Under the pieces are notes generated by a model. It was given only the letters and a program-made list of their open reading frames with translations. It was not told the origin of the DNA and did not search any database. A program made the position numbers and the translations under genes. From Coprobacter tertius (GTDB taxonomy: Bacteria; Bacteroidota; Bacteroidia; Bacteroidales; Coprobacteraceae), in assembly GCF_024330105.1 (NCBI RefSeq), contig NZ_JANDHW010000002.1, positions 1 to 64,000 on the forward strand: 64,000 nt of DNA, written 5' to 3'. Below, piece by piece: positions 18,292 through 28,456 of the stretch; position 1 is the stretch's first letter; each line of letters begins with the position of its first letter.

Positions 18292-18306
18292 TTTCGAATT
18301 TATTAA

Positions 18307-19599
<1,293 letters not shown>

Positions 19600-19634
19600 T
19601 ATATACTTTTGTAGTGAATAGATCATTTTAAAGG

Positions 19635-19666
19635 ACAGGGGCTTTGGGAAAAGCTCCTGTTTTTTA
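19635..19666 (+). terminator. Intrinsic terminator after eno
   Basis: ACAGGGGCTTT, loop GGGA, AAAGCTCCTGT form an 11-bp stem (one mismatch or wobble) followed directly by a run of Ts. Confidence 0.85.
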
Positions 19667-19769
19667 TTTGTGAATTTAATTCGGAAAAATACCGGATTTT
19701 TGTTTATGGTTTGATAAAATACACAGATTAAAAGTTATAATTCGGAAAAGCGTTGAACCTTATAGGTTG

Positions 19770-20591
19770 TCATAATCCGCTTAATGGAGTAATAATCATG
19801 TCGAAAGGGACTCCCATGGTTCCTTTACCCATTTTAAATAATTGAGCTGGGAATACCGAAGGAATAACATAACTGATATATTCCTGTAGGATATGGGTGA
19901 TCATTTTTTTTGGTTCGCTTTCTCCGGCTAATTGCACTTCATCTCTCATTTGGTCTAACCCGATTTGTTGCCAAACATTCAGAATATGATAAGCTCCATC
20001 GTTTATGTGTTCGTACGGAAAAGTATTGGCTAAAAGGAGGCCTTTTTTATTGAAACATAAAATATCGATTTGCTTTTTTTGTAAGTTTACATACATTTTT
20101 CCATTGTTTCCTAAACGGCTTTTGGTATAAAAGTATTCGCAAAGCGGACTCAGATGATGAAGAATCATTGGATTATCGAAGGTCCGCTGAAGAAACGCGT
20201 ATAAATCTTTATCTATACCGAAGAGATTATAAATACCGTTTTTTTCCAATCGATTTTCGAGAATATTTTCTTCTTTTTCGGTGTGGCAGTAATGATAATA
20301 AGGCTCAGTTTCACCTTCGGTTTCCAGTATTTGCGGAACGAAAGTAAACCGTTCCGTTTGCAAGAGGATATAGATTTTTTGGAACGGACATAATAATACA
20401 GGATCCTCATAAACCGCTTCTTCGAGTACTTTTAAAAGATCTTCGTTTTTATTTACCGGTATGCGGTAAGAGGTAAACGACCCGTTTACAGCCGGATTAT
20501 AAGCGGCAAAACAGAACCCTTCGGGTTCTATACGGATGAGTAGAATGTATTGCCCGGTCTTTTCTGTTTCAAGATTAAAACGTTCTGTCAT
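19770..20591 (-). CDS. DUF3822-like protein, hexokinase-like fold possible
   Basis: This 273-residue protein matches the Bacteroidetes DUF3822 family as I remember it. The family is often beside rsmD and has an ASKHA-like fold, but here it is 7 kb from rsmD. Visible stretches are LEKNGIYNLFGIDKDLYAFL in the middle and KMYVNLQKKQIDILCFNKKGLLLAN, which looks like the strands of an actin-like domain. No signal or membrane segment is present. It is divergent from the RecD-like helicase, each with its own TAnnTTTG element. The family call is from pattern memory, so moderate confidence. Confidence 0.65.
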   Translation of the reverse strand: MTERFNLETEKTGQYILLIRIEPEGFCFAAYNPAVNGSFTSYRIPVNKNEDLLKVLEEAVYEDPVLLCPFQKIYILLQTERFTFVPQILETEGETEPYYHYCHTEKEENILENRLEKNGIYNLFGIDKDLYAFLQRTFDNPMILHHLSPLCEYFYTKSRLGNNGKMYVNLQKKQIDILCFNKKGLLLANTFPYEHINDGAYHILNVWQQIGLDQMRDEVQLAGESEPKKMITHILQEYISYVIPSVFPAQLFKMGKGTMGVPFDMIITPLSGL

Positions 20592-20639
20592 AACGGGTTT
20601 ATTATAAGGCTTTCGTTTAGTTTTCTAATTTTCTTTTTA

Positions 20640-20647
20640 CAAAAGTA
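20640..20647 (-). promoter_or_regulatory. Promoter -7 element for the DUF3822-like gene
   Basis: TACTTTTG on the minus strand fits TAnnTTTG, 48 nt upstream of the start codon. Confidence 0.5.
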
Positions 20648-20668
20648 AAAAAAGAAAACCGTATGCAC

Positions 20669-20676
20669 TATTTTTG
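20669..20676 (+). promoter_or_regulatory. Promoter -7 element for the RecD-like helicase
   Basis: TATTTTTG fits TAnnTTTG and ends 22 nt before the helicase ATG. Confidence 0.5.
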
Positions 20677-20698
20677 TAAATGACTTTATTAGAAAAAG

Positions 20699-22111
20699 AT
20701 GATAAAAGATTATTTCCTAAAACAGGTAAAAAGTAATTTGCCTTACCTTCCTAATGTTGGGCAGGAGAAAATGCTCGAGGCATTGTGCGATTTCCTGTTC
20801 GAAGGAATCGACGAATCGTTATTTCTGCTTACCGGTTATGCGGGAACTGGTAAAACTTCATTGGTCGGTGCCTTGGTAAAAACGCTTGGGACATTTCAGC
20901 GAAAGGCTGTTTTGCTTGCACCTACTGGGCGTGCCGCAAAAGTGTTTTCTTTATATGCCGGACATGCCGCTTATACGATTCATAAGAAAATATACCGGCA
21001 AAGAAGTTTTACTGGTGATTACGATGGTTTTCAGATAACCGATAATTTGCATAAAAATACTTTGTTTATCGTAGATGAAGCTTCTATGATATCGAATATA
21101 TCTTCAGATACTTACGTATACGGTTCGGGATGTTTACTCGATGATCTGATAGAGTATGTTTATTCCGGAGAAGGATGTCGTCTTATCTTATTAGGAGACA
21201 GGGCTCAGTTGCCGCCGGTGGGACAGGAAAACAGCCCTGCACTCGATAAGAACGTCCTTTCGGGATACGGTTTGCAAGTATTCGATGCCGAATTGCATAC
21301 CGTTGCCCGGCAGGCAGGCGATTCGGGAATACTTTTTAATGCGACCCATTTGAGAGAACAGATGTTTTCCGATCCTTCAGCGATTCCCCATATCTGGTTT
21401 TCTTCTTTTCAGGACATCGAGAAAGTATCCGGAGAGTTTTTGGTAGAAACTATTTCAACGGCGTATGATCGGGACGGAATGGATGAAACGATCGTAATTA
21501 CACGTTCTAATAAACGGGCCAATATATTCAATCAGGGAATACGTAACCAGATCTTGTACCGGGATGAAGAACTTACGGCCGGAGATATGTTATTGATTGC
21601 CAAGAATAATTATTTTTGGAGTGAGAAATATAAAGAGATCGATTTTATCGCCAACGGAGATGTAGCCCGGGTAGTAAAAGTGAGAAATACTCGGGAAATG
21701 TATGGTTTCCGTTTTGCGGATGTTGCACTGTATTTTCCCGATTATGAAGTGGAAATCGAGTGTAAAATTATCCTCGATACATTATCGACAGAGGCTCCGG
21801 CTTTAACCTCTGAAATGAATAACCGGCTGTTTATGTCGGTATATGAAGATTATTTTGATATAACGACGAAGCGGGAAAAGCTGAAAAAAGTGAAGATAGA
21901 TCCATGGTATAATGCATTGCAGGTAAAATACGCTTATGCTGTAACCTGTCATAAAGCACAAGGCGGACAATGGAAAAATGTGTTTATCGATATGGGATAT
22001 ATACGAACCGAGTTTTTAGGCCTCGATTTTTACCGGTGGCTTTATACGGCTTTTACCCGCTCATCACGACATTTGTATATAATAAACCCAGCGGAAGAAT
22101 TTTGCGAATAA
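20699..22111 (+). CDS. RecD-like superfamily 1 DNA helicase
   Basis: This 470-residue ATP-dependent helicase has Walker A GYAGTGKTS (46-54), Walker B FIVDEASM (near 123), a motif III-like LLGDRAQLPPVG, and the C-terminal UvrD-like motif VTCHKAQGGQW followed by YTAFTRS. This order is that of RecD/TraA-type 5'-3' helicases (exonuclease V alpha family), but without the long N-terminal extension of RecD2, so it is a stand-alone short form. No recB or recC neighbours are present. Likely role is in DNA repair or recombination in the cytoplasm; the partner is unknown. Confidence 0.85.
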   Translation: MIKDYFLKQVKSNLPYLPNVGQEKMLEALCDFLFEGIDESLFLLTGYAGTGKTSLVGALVKTLGTFQRKAVLLAPTGRAAKVFSLYAGHAAYTIHKKIYRQRSFTGDYDGFQITDNLHKNTLFIVDEASMISNISSDTYVYGSGCLLDDLIEYVYSGEGCRLILLGDRAQLPPVGQENSPALDKNVLSGYGLQVFDAELHTVARQAGDSGILFNATHLREQMFSDPSAIPHIWFSSFQDIEKVSGEFLVETISTAYDRDGMDETIVITRSNKRANIFNQGIRNQILYRDEELTAGDMLLIAKNNYFWSEKYKEIDFIANGDVARVVKVRNTREMYGFRFADVALYFPDYEVEIECKIILDTLSTEAPALTSEMNNRLFMSVYEDYFDITTKREKLKKVKIDPWYNALQVKYAYAVTCHKAQGGQWKNVFIDMGYIRTEFLGLDFYRWLYTAFTRSSRHLYIINPAEEFCE

Positions 22112-22126
22112 CCGTTTTTTTGTAAA

Positions 22127-23569
22127 TTACAGCACAGGGCTGAGTAGTCGTACTACAGATTCTACTATTCTTTTTTGTAGCGGTCGGTTTATCCAATGTT
22201 TTAACGTTATACGCCGACAGTTTTTCTGGTCGTTCAAGAATATGTTTTTCATGTCTAATGCCAACTCTTTATTGTACATAAAAGCATTTACTTCGAAATT
22301 GTGATCGAAGCTTCTGAAATCGAGGTTAGTCGATCCGATCGTTGAAAATTCGTCATCGATGACGATCGATTTGGCATGTAAAAATCCGGGCTGATAAAAA
22401 TACACTTTCACTCCGGCTTTCAACATAGGGGTTATATAAGAGTGGGAGGCTCTCTGTAATACGGGAGAATCGGATTTTTCCGGTAGCATCAGTCTTACAT
22501 CTACTTTAGCAAGAGCTGCAACCTGTAAGATTTTCATCAGACTTTCGGTAGGAAGAAAATACGGAGTTTGTATATAAATGTATTGTTTAGCGTTGCCGAT
22601 AGCTTTTAAAAAAGTAAGCGATATTTCTTTCCATTCTCCGATCGGGCCGCTCGTTATGATTTGAATATCTATTTTCCCTTGTGGAGCCACTGAAGGAAAG
22701 TATATACTTTCCGAAAGCAATTCGCGACTGGTAAAGCACCAATCTACCGCGAACGACGACTGTAGACCTTGTACGGCCGGCCCTTCGATACGCATGTGGG
22801 TGTCTCTCCATATACCCCAGGAAACGCCGTTATAATAACGATCGGCGATATTCATCCCGCCGATAAAGCCTACTTTCCCGTCGATGATTACGATCTTTCG
22901 GTGATTCCTATAATTGATTTTATTGGCTAATTGCGGAAAATTCACTTCAAAAAAAGGATTTACCTCGATCCCCGCATCGATCATTTCCGAAAAAAATTTG
23001 TTTTTTACTCTCCAGCATCCGACATCGTCGTATATTACACGTACTTCTACACCTTCTTTTGCCTTTTCGATAAGAATATCCCTGATTTCGTGTCCGAGTA
23101 CGTCGTCATTAAATATATAATATTGCAGGTGAATAAAGAGACTGGCTTTCAGCAGTTCTTTTTTCAGATCGATAAATTTTTCTTTTCCGGTGGTATATAT
23201 AGTTACTTTATTTCCGGGATATAATAGGGCTTGGTTAAGATTAAATCCCAGCTTTATTTGTTGTTTGGCCGAATCGGAGAGTTGCGATTCGGAAGTATCG
23301 AATTCTCCGTAAGAAATATTTCGTAATAATTTGCGTTTTCCTTTGCGTGATATCATGCGTTGACGCCGGTATTCCTGCCCGAAGAAGAAATAAAATACGA
23401 TGCCGACAATCGGCAGAAAAAGCAATACGACGATCCATGCAATACTTTTTACCGGGTTCCGATTTTCTGAAATCACTACGATAATGGTACTGATTATGGT
23501 TATAAAATATATCACATACAGACTGGTGTATAACCAGTCGTTGATGTCCTGAATGCTGGCGAGGATCAT
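22127..23569 (-). CDS. cls: Cardiolipin synthase (phospholipase D family)
   Basis: This 480-residue membrane enzyme joins two phosphatidylglycerols, or a related pair, into cardiolipin. Two N-terminal membrane segments (ISTIIVVI, WIVVLLFLPIVGIVFYFFFG) are followed by two HKD motifs. HKD1 is HRKIVIIDGKVGFIGG (His223, Lys225, Asp230) and HKD2 is HAKSIVIDDEFSTIGS (His398, Lys400, Asp405). Length and order match ClsA-type enzymes. It converges on the RecD-like helicase with a 15-nt gap. Confidence 0.92.
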   Translation of the reverse strand: MILASIQDINDWLYTSLYVIYFITIISTIIVVISENRNPVKSIAWIVVLLFLPIVGIVFYFFFGQEYRRQRMISRKGKRKLLRNISYGEFDTSESQLSDSAKQQIKLGFNLNQALLYPGNKVTIYTTGKEKFIDLKKELLKASLFIHLQYYIFNDDVLGHEIRDILIEKAKEGVEVRVIYDDVGCWRVKNKFFSEMIDAGIEVNPFFEVNFPQLANKINYRNHRKIVIIDGKVGFIGGMNIADRYYNGVSWGIWRDTHMRIEGPAVQGLQSSFAVDWCFTSRELLSESIYFPSVAPQGKIDIQIITSGPIGEWKEISLTFLKAIGNAKQYIYIQTPYFLPTESLMKILQVAALAKVDVRLMLPEKSDSPVLQRASHSYITPMLKAGVKVYFYQPGFLHAKSIVIDDEFSTIGSTNLDFRSFDHNFEVNAFMYNKELALDMKNIFLNDQKNCRRITLKHWINRPLQKRIVESVVRLLSPVL

Positions 23570-23797
23570 TTCCTAAAATTTATATGACATTCGAAAAACT
23601 AATTTCGTAAAAAAATCTGATTTTATCAAAAAAATACTCTTAAAAGTGATAATTTGTCGGATTGACCGATCTCGTACAAACAGTTTTATGATTGAAAAAT
23701 TCATAAAAAGCGAGTTAAAATTTGTAGTTTTCTTAAATCGCTATTTAATGTAGATAAAAATTTATATCTTTAAGAGAAAAATTTAATAAATAATACT

Positions 23798-24025
23798 ATG
23801 ATTACATGTACGATTGGAGAAAATGCAGGACGTTTATGGAACATCCTGAATGAGACGGGAGAAATGACGATATCTCAGCTTATGAGCAGTCTCGCTATCG
23901 ATGAGAGATCGTTATTTTCAGCGATCGGATGGTTAGCCAGAGAAGGTAAAATCTATGGTCGTGAACAAAACGGAGAATTATATTTCAGTAATCAATTGTT
24001 TGAAGGTTTTATCAATTTCGGATAA
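23798..24025 (+). CDS. Winged helix-turn-helix protein (DUF2582/PF10771-like)
   Basis: This 75-residue protein consists of a single winged-helix domain: GRLWNILNETGEMTISQLMSSL followed by RSLFSAIGWLAREGKIYG. This is the typical pattern of the short Bacteroidetes wHTH family (PF10771). Such proteins are predicted to bind nucleic acid, but targets are unknown. It stands alone, followed by an inverted repeat. It marks the left boundary of the AT-rich accessory island. Confidence 0.75.
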   Translation: MITCTIGENAGRLWNILNETGEMTISQLMSSLAIDERSLFSAIGWLAREGKIYGREQNGELYFSNQLFEGFINFG

Positions 24026-24046
24026 AATGCAGGATGCGATATAATG

Positions 24047-24071
24047 GGGTTATCCTAAAATCGGATAACCC
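24047..24071 (+). terminator. Hairpin after the wHTH gene
   Basis: GGGTTATCC, loop TAAAATC, GGATAACCC form a perfect 9-bp stem 21 nt after the stop codon. There is no T-tract, so it may terminate weakly or protect the mRNA end. Confidence 0.55.
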
Positions 24072-24256
24072 TGCTCAACAGAGAGAAAGAAGTTGATAGA
24101 ATGATTGATAAAAAACTTATCTCGGAGACCTTTAATTAAAAAGCTTTACTTTACATAGAAATAAGAAGTCTGCTATTCTGACGATGATCAGATATTCAAG
24201 ATCCGTAAGATATACTTATTGAAAGCTATAATCATACATTTAAAAAATAAACTACG

Positions 24257-24763
24257 ATGAAAAGAATATTTTTAGCGTACATGGGACTAATAATGCTTAG
24301 CGGGTGCTGGTCATTTCAAAATAAACAAACGAAAACAGATTCACAAACAGAAAGTAAAGTTAATATTTGCGTTTTAAACTCCGACACAAATAATCATGTG
24401 AGTGAAGCGAATAGTGATGAACCTAAATTATTTGTGAATGAAACAGATTGGAAAGGTTTAAAATGCGAGAAATATTCAGAGGATGATGGATACACGACCA
24501 TTCAGAAGTGCATTTTTCCTAACGCTAATATGACACAAGTATATGATATTATTAAGCGAATCAATGAGAATCTGAAAGATACACTACCCCAAAAAGACAT
24601 CGAATACATTTCTGAAGTGGATAAATATATTCAGGTTTATTATAAGTATAAAACAACAAATGACCTCTTAATAGAAGTTGACTACCCAGGAGGGGTTACC
24701 TGTTTTGAAATTACGCAAAAGGACAAAAATACTGTCACCAAAATATCTTATGCGGCTGATTAG
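24257..24763 (+). CDS. Small lipoprotein, candidate immunity protein
   Basis: This 168-residue protein has a lipoprotein signal, MKRIFLAYMGLIMLSGCW (lipobox LSGC, Cys17). The mature region is polar and unrecognised. It precedes the GH104/amidase effector-like gene by 90 nt in the same AT-rich island, and two other lipoprotein or exported genes sit similarly beside effector-like genes here. By analogy with cell-wall-targeting effectors, whose immunity proteins are periplasmic, it may protect against a neighbouring or lost effector. The position before rather than after the effector weakens the assignment. Confidence 0.5.
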   Translation: MKRIFLAYMGLIMLSGCWSFQNKQTKTDSQTESKVNICVLNSDTNNHVSEANSDEPKLFVNETDWKGLKCEKYSEDDGYTTIQKCIFPNANMTQVYDIIKRINENLKDTLPQKDIEYISEVDKYIQVYYKYKTTNDLLIEVDYPGGVTCFEITQKDKNTVTKISYAAD

Positions 24764-24852
24764 ATAACTTTACTGTGAGTTATAATTTTAGATGCTAAAA
24801 AACAATCAAATTAAGTAATAAAGTATATGAGCAATTATTAAAGATACTGAAA

Positions 24853-26441
24853 ATGGGGACAGAATTTATATTAGAGGCAGTTTCTTTCACTCAACAAAAA
24901 AATATAGAAAGAAGTGCACCTTCCATTCAAGAGACCCTAATACCGAAAGGTGGTACACCTGAAATTATCGGCACAGGGAAGGCTATAAACTATAAAATAA
25001 CTGATAAGTATGCTGGTAAAGAGATTGTATTTAGAGCTTTTATAAAAAAAGATAGCTATAAAATGTATCCGCAACAATGCTTGACCTGTTTTATTGAAGA
25101 GAAGGTATCGACCGCAGGTATTCTAATAAAGGAAGTGGACAAATCAGGAAGTGTAAAAGTTGAAGGTATCGTTGAGTGTAAAGTGACACGATACAACAAA
25201 CCTTCCGATAAAATTACTGAGGCACAGAAACGCTCTATCAAATGGGATGTAAAAGTAGGAGACAGGGAAAAGAAGGTATTCACAACTGACAAAAATGAGC
25301 CTTACAGAGGCGAGACTATAAAATTTAAAGTTCCAAAATCATGGTCAGGGAAAAATGTTATTTTGATGCCATATCTCAATCAATCAACCGAGAAAGTATC
25401 AATTAGTTTATCTGTTGAAACATCTATTAAAGACACGCAAAAATGTGACTGTATTTGTGAAGAACGAGTAAGAGCATTTATGAGGATGCTCAGGGTAGGA
25501 GAAGGAACGGTTGGAGAGGAGGGATATGAGAAGCTTTTTGGAGGCAAATCTTTTATTAAAGATTATAAAAAAGGTTGGTCTACACATCCACAAATTTTAA
25601 TTTCAAAAAGTGGTTTAAAATCAACTGCTGCCGGGGCCTACCAGATTATGGGCTACACATATAAAGAGTTAAATGGTTGGTCGAAAAACTCTTCATCAAA
25701 TCTATATGACAAATATACTGAAAGCAAGGACTATTTAAAGAAACACAAGATTACTGATTTTTCTCCATTAAGCCAAGATTTGATATGCCTAGTGATATTG
25801 AGGTATAAACGTAATGGCATATTAAAATTGATCACAGGTGGAAATGTTAAAGAGGCTTTGGAAAAATATGGATCGTATGAATGGGCTAGTCTTCCACCAG
25901 GAAGATATGGACAACCAGCAAAAACTATGGATGAAGCTTTAGCTCTATATGATAAATATTACAAAGAAGAATTGTCGGTGAAGTCCGATTTACATTTAAA
26001 ACAAGGATTTTTGAAGGATTTTTATTCTGAATGTTGTTGTCAATATAATCAAGTTTGTAGCATTGATTCAAAATATAATATTGACAAAGCTGTAGCAAAA
26101 TTGATATTTAATAAAAAGACAAACTCACAAGTTTATGCGCTAAGTATGTTCGGATTGCAATAGAAGCAGGAGGATTGTCAACCGAAAAAAGACCAAACTC
26201 TGCTAAAGATTATGATAAGTTTCTACCAACTATAGGATTCTCAACTGTAGCAACAGAAGAATATACACCACAAAAAAGAGATATTGTTGTTATTCAAAAT
26301 ATAGATAACCATCCTCATGGACATATTGCGATGTACGATGGTGAACACTGGATATCAGACTTTGAACATAGAGATTTTTGGGGAGGACAAAGCTATAGAA
26401 CTATTAAACCCAAACATACGTTTTTCAGATGGAAACAATAA
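24853..26441 (+). pseudogene. Modular effector: beta-repeats + GH104 lysozyme + CHAP-like amidase, frameshifted
   Basis: The upstream reading frame (24853-26163, 436 residues) has a repeat-like N-terminal region (1-195) of two beta-rich units. A lambda R-endolysin/GH104-type lytic transglycosylase domain follows (204-375: MLRVGEGT with probable catalytic Glu217, KSTAAGAYQIMG, FSPLSQDLICL, WASLPPGRYGQ). After about residue 424 that frame terminates with an unrelated tail. The second frame continues from about 26130 to 26441 with CAKYVRIAIEAGG, RPNSAKDYDKFL, YTPQKRDIVVIQN and HPHGHIAMYDG: a CHAP/NlpC-P60-like cysteine amidase with Cys at 26136-26138 and a catalytic His. One added base near CAAG at 26128-26131 would rejoin both into one protein of about 530 residues. 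As given, the lysozyme half may still be made, but the amidase is lost or separate. No secretion signal is seen. Confidence 0.75.
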
Positions 26442-26455
26442 AAAACAAATTAATT

Positions 26456-27307
26456 ATGAGGAATTTACTATTTATAACAGTGTCATTTCTATTATTGAGT
26501 TGTATTGCGGGTAATGCTAAAACTGTTAATGATGGGAATTTAGACCCAGCAGTCGATATGTTAAAAGAGTTTTACGCTGAATATATCTCATTAAATCTGT
26601 GCGATGAGGTTGATGATGCGTCATTATTAAATCTCAAAGAAAAATACTTAACGCCGAGTTTGTTGATGAAGTTAAGGAGTAGTGTCGTTGATTTCGATCC
26701 ATTCGTTGACGCTCAAGATTTCAGCCAAAGGTGGTTGACGGAAATTGACATAGCTAAAATAGATTCTTTAGATAATTTATATACGGTTATGTTGCCTGAT
26801 AACAAAGATTGTATAATAGTGAAAGTTATATGCAAAGAGGGTGGCAAGTACCTTATTGATAACATCTCTTACAATAGAGATAATTCTTTAGTAAGTTGCG
26901 TACAAGATAGTTCAATTAACACCTACCTTGGGACTTGGGTGATAAGCGAGGAACAGCCGTTCCCATATATTGCAATACGCAAAGACTCTTCAGCGTATGT
27001 CGTTGTGGAGAGTGATCAAATTATGATTAATACAAAATTGGTTCCGGATACATCTGCACCCAATAACTCATATCAAATTTTACTTGTCGCTCCGGCAGAA
27101 GAGTTGGGGATCGGAGGACAAAGATTGGATTGGTCGCATCTTTCAACGACGCACCCAGTGGGACATATTCAATTCTTGAGTAATAATACAGCCAGATATA
27201 CATGGTTAGGTTTTTATAATACAATAACAAAGCAGAGAGTTTGGCAAGATTCTCAATTCACAAGAGAAACGGGTGACAAAACTATTAATCTAATAAAAGT
27301 ACCTTAA
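26456..27307 (+). CDS. Lipoprotein/exported DUF3828-like immunity candidate
   Basis: The ATG at 26456 gives a protein of about 283 residues with an N-terminal signal (MRNLLFITVSFLLLSCIAG, lipobox-like LLSC). The region after it (KEFYAEYIS, LKEKYLTPSLLMKL, DFDPFVDAQDFSQRWL, KVICKEGGKYLIDNI) resembles DUF3828. That family is common in lipoproteins that neighbour cell-wall-targeting effectors. The gene follows the amidase reading frame by 14 nt, so it probably encodes the cognate periplasmic immunity protein. The second half (from about residue 160) is of unknown type. Function is inferred from context. Confidence 0.65.
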   Translation: MRNLLFITVSFLLLSCIAGNAKTVNDGNLDPAVDMLKEFYAEYISLNLCDEVDDASLLNLKEKYLTPSLLMKLRSSVVDFDPFVDAQDFSQRWLTEIDIAKIDSLDNLYTVMLPDNKDCIIVKVICKEGGKYLIDNISYNRDNSLVSCVQDSSINTYLGTWVISEEQPFPYIAIRKDSSAYVVVESDQIMINTKLVPDTSAPNNSYQILLVAPAEELGIGGQRLDWSHLSTTHPVGHIQFLSNNTARYTWLGFYNTITKQRVWQDSQFTRETGDKTINLIKVP

Positions 27308-27472
27308 GTGTTTCACATGTTACTCAAGGTAATAGTTTAAGTAACAATAACTAAATATGATGCCATTTTTACGGAGTTTAATGATGACCTATCTGATGTG
27401 GCTTCTTTTGGGGCTATTGTTAGTGTGGCTTGGAGCAGAGCCTAAACTCAGTTATATCATTGAATAAGCATA
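27308..27472. other. Degenerate junction between effector cassettes
   Basis: Two overlapping short readings exist. A 36-codon ORF (27357-27467) encodes a single hydrophobic segment, MWLLLGLLLVWLG. A different frame (27353-27445) reads KYDAIFTEFNDDLSDVASFG and has the more protein-like composition, but no start codon. The latter probably is the tail of a lost gene; the former may be a chance hydrophobic peptide. This junction sits exactly where the second effector lost its N-terminal repeats. Confidence 0.4.
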
Positions 27473-28375
27473 ATGAAAGTCGAAGACATAAAGTTTACAG
27501 TGCCTGAATCATGGAAAGGAAAAAACATTCTCGTGATGCCCTATATGAATCAGTCGACAGAAAAGACCGCTGCCAATTTAAAAGTTGAAATAGATCCGAC
27601 TGCAATAGGGAAATCATGCGGCATAGAGTATAGAGATTCTATTACATGCGTAAAATACAACAGTAATTATGTCCCTAAATACGGAGGAAGTATCACGCTT
27701 AACGATTATAGCTGTTGGAATATATTATTAGATTCCAATAAAATTACCTTGGAAGAGCAATCCATTATTATGGGAGTATCGGAAAATGAAGGCAATCTGG
27801 ATGCAATTCAGTCGTATGACTCTGAGATTGTCACAGTGGGTGCAATGCAGAAAACCATCAACCCGGATGGGTATGGTGAATTTCCAACACAAATGGCTGA
27901 ATTCAAGGATGAATATCCTGATTTATTTGAACAGCTATTTACAAACTGCGGCTGGTCCGTAGAGAAGGAAAATGATAAATGGCGTGTATATTACAGTAAT
28001 AAAACAGGGCAAGACCTGAAAAATGAAATTAGAGAAAATTGTTCTGGGTTAACATGCGGAAAGAAGATTAAAGCGATTCCAATTGAACCTTTAATTAATG
28101 TCGCTAAAAATGAAGTATTCCAATCAAAACAAATACATGATTTTATTGCAAGACTTAACAATCGAGTTTTAAAGGTTGTACCATCAGGATACAGCTACTC
28201 ATTAAAAGATTATATGAAATCAAAATTGGGAAAAGCTACGGTTTTGGATCATCATATTAACAGACCCGCATTTGTAGCAACCGATTTCGGTAAGATTTTA
28301 GATTGTTTTTTTAAAATCCAGGAGTGTCGAATAATCCATCAGAATGGAAGAAGAAAGAAAAAGTACTTTAGATGA
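27473..28375 (+). pseudogene. N-terminally truncated effector with lysozyme-like domain
   Basis: The first 30 residues (IKFTVPESWKGKNILVMPYM) align with residues 155-175 of the upstream effector (IKFKVPKSWSGKNVILMPYL), followed in both by NQSTEK. About 150 residues of the shared N-terminal region are therefore missing. The rest is a different domain. IMGVSENEGNLDAIQSYDSE with a possible catalytic Glu, VGAMQKTINPDG, and VLDHHINRP resemble the lysozyme-like muramidase group. Near 28310-28320 a one-base addition in the A-run would replace the basic tail with NPGVSNNPSEWKKKEKVL and a stop at 28372, which looks more natural. I therefore treat the gene as a decaying paralogous cassette that might still be translated. 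Confidence 0.6.
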
Positions 28376-28454
28376 CTATGGTATTACCAGAAAAGGGACG
28401 GATATGGCTAATAGATATCAAAAAATGAGTGATAATAATTCTTTTAAAAAATAG
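28344..28454 (+). CDS. Possible 36-residue polar peptide
   Basis: A small frame beginning MEEERKSTLDDYG and ending NNSFKK overlaps the end of the second effector gene. It stops 2 nt before the next ATG at 28457. It could be a coupled small gene, a leader that feeds ribosomes to the immunity candidate, or a frame artefact of the damaged effector end. Nothing is known of such a peptide. Confidence 0.25.
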   Translation: MEEERKSTLDDYGITRKGTDMANRYQKMSDNNSFKK

Positions 28455-28456
28455 TT

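Noticed and set aside
26120-26145. Programmed ribosomal frameshift joining lysozyme and amidase
   Set aside because: No X XXY YYZ heptamer, stop-associated slippery codon or downstream pseudoknot is evident at the junction.
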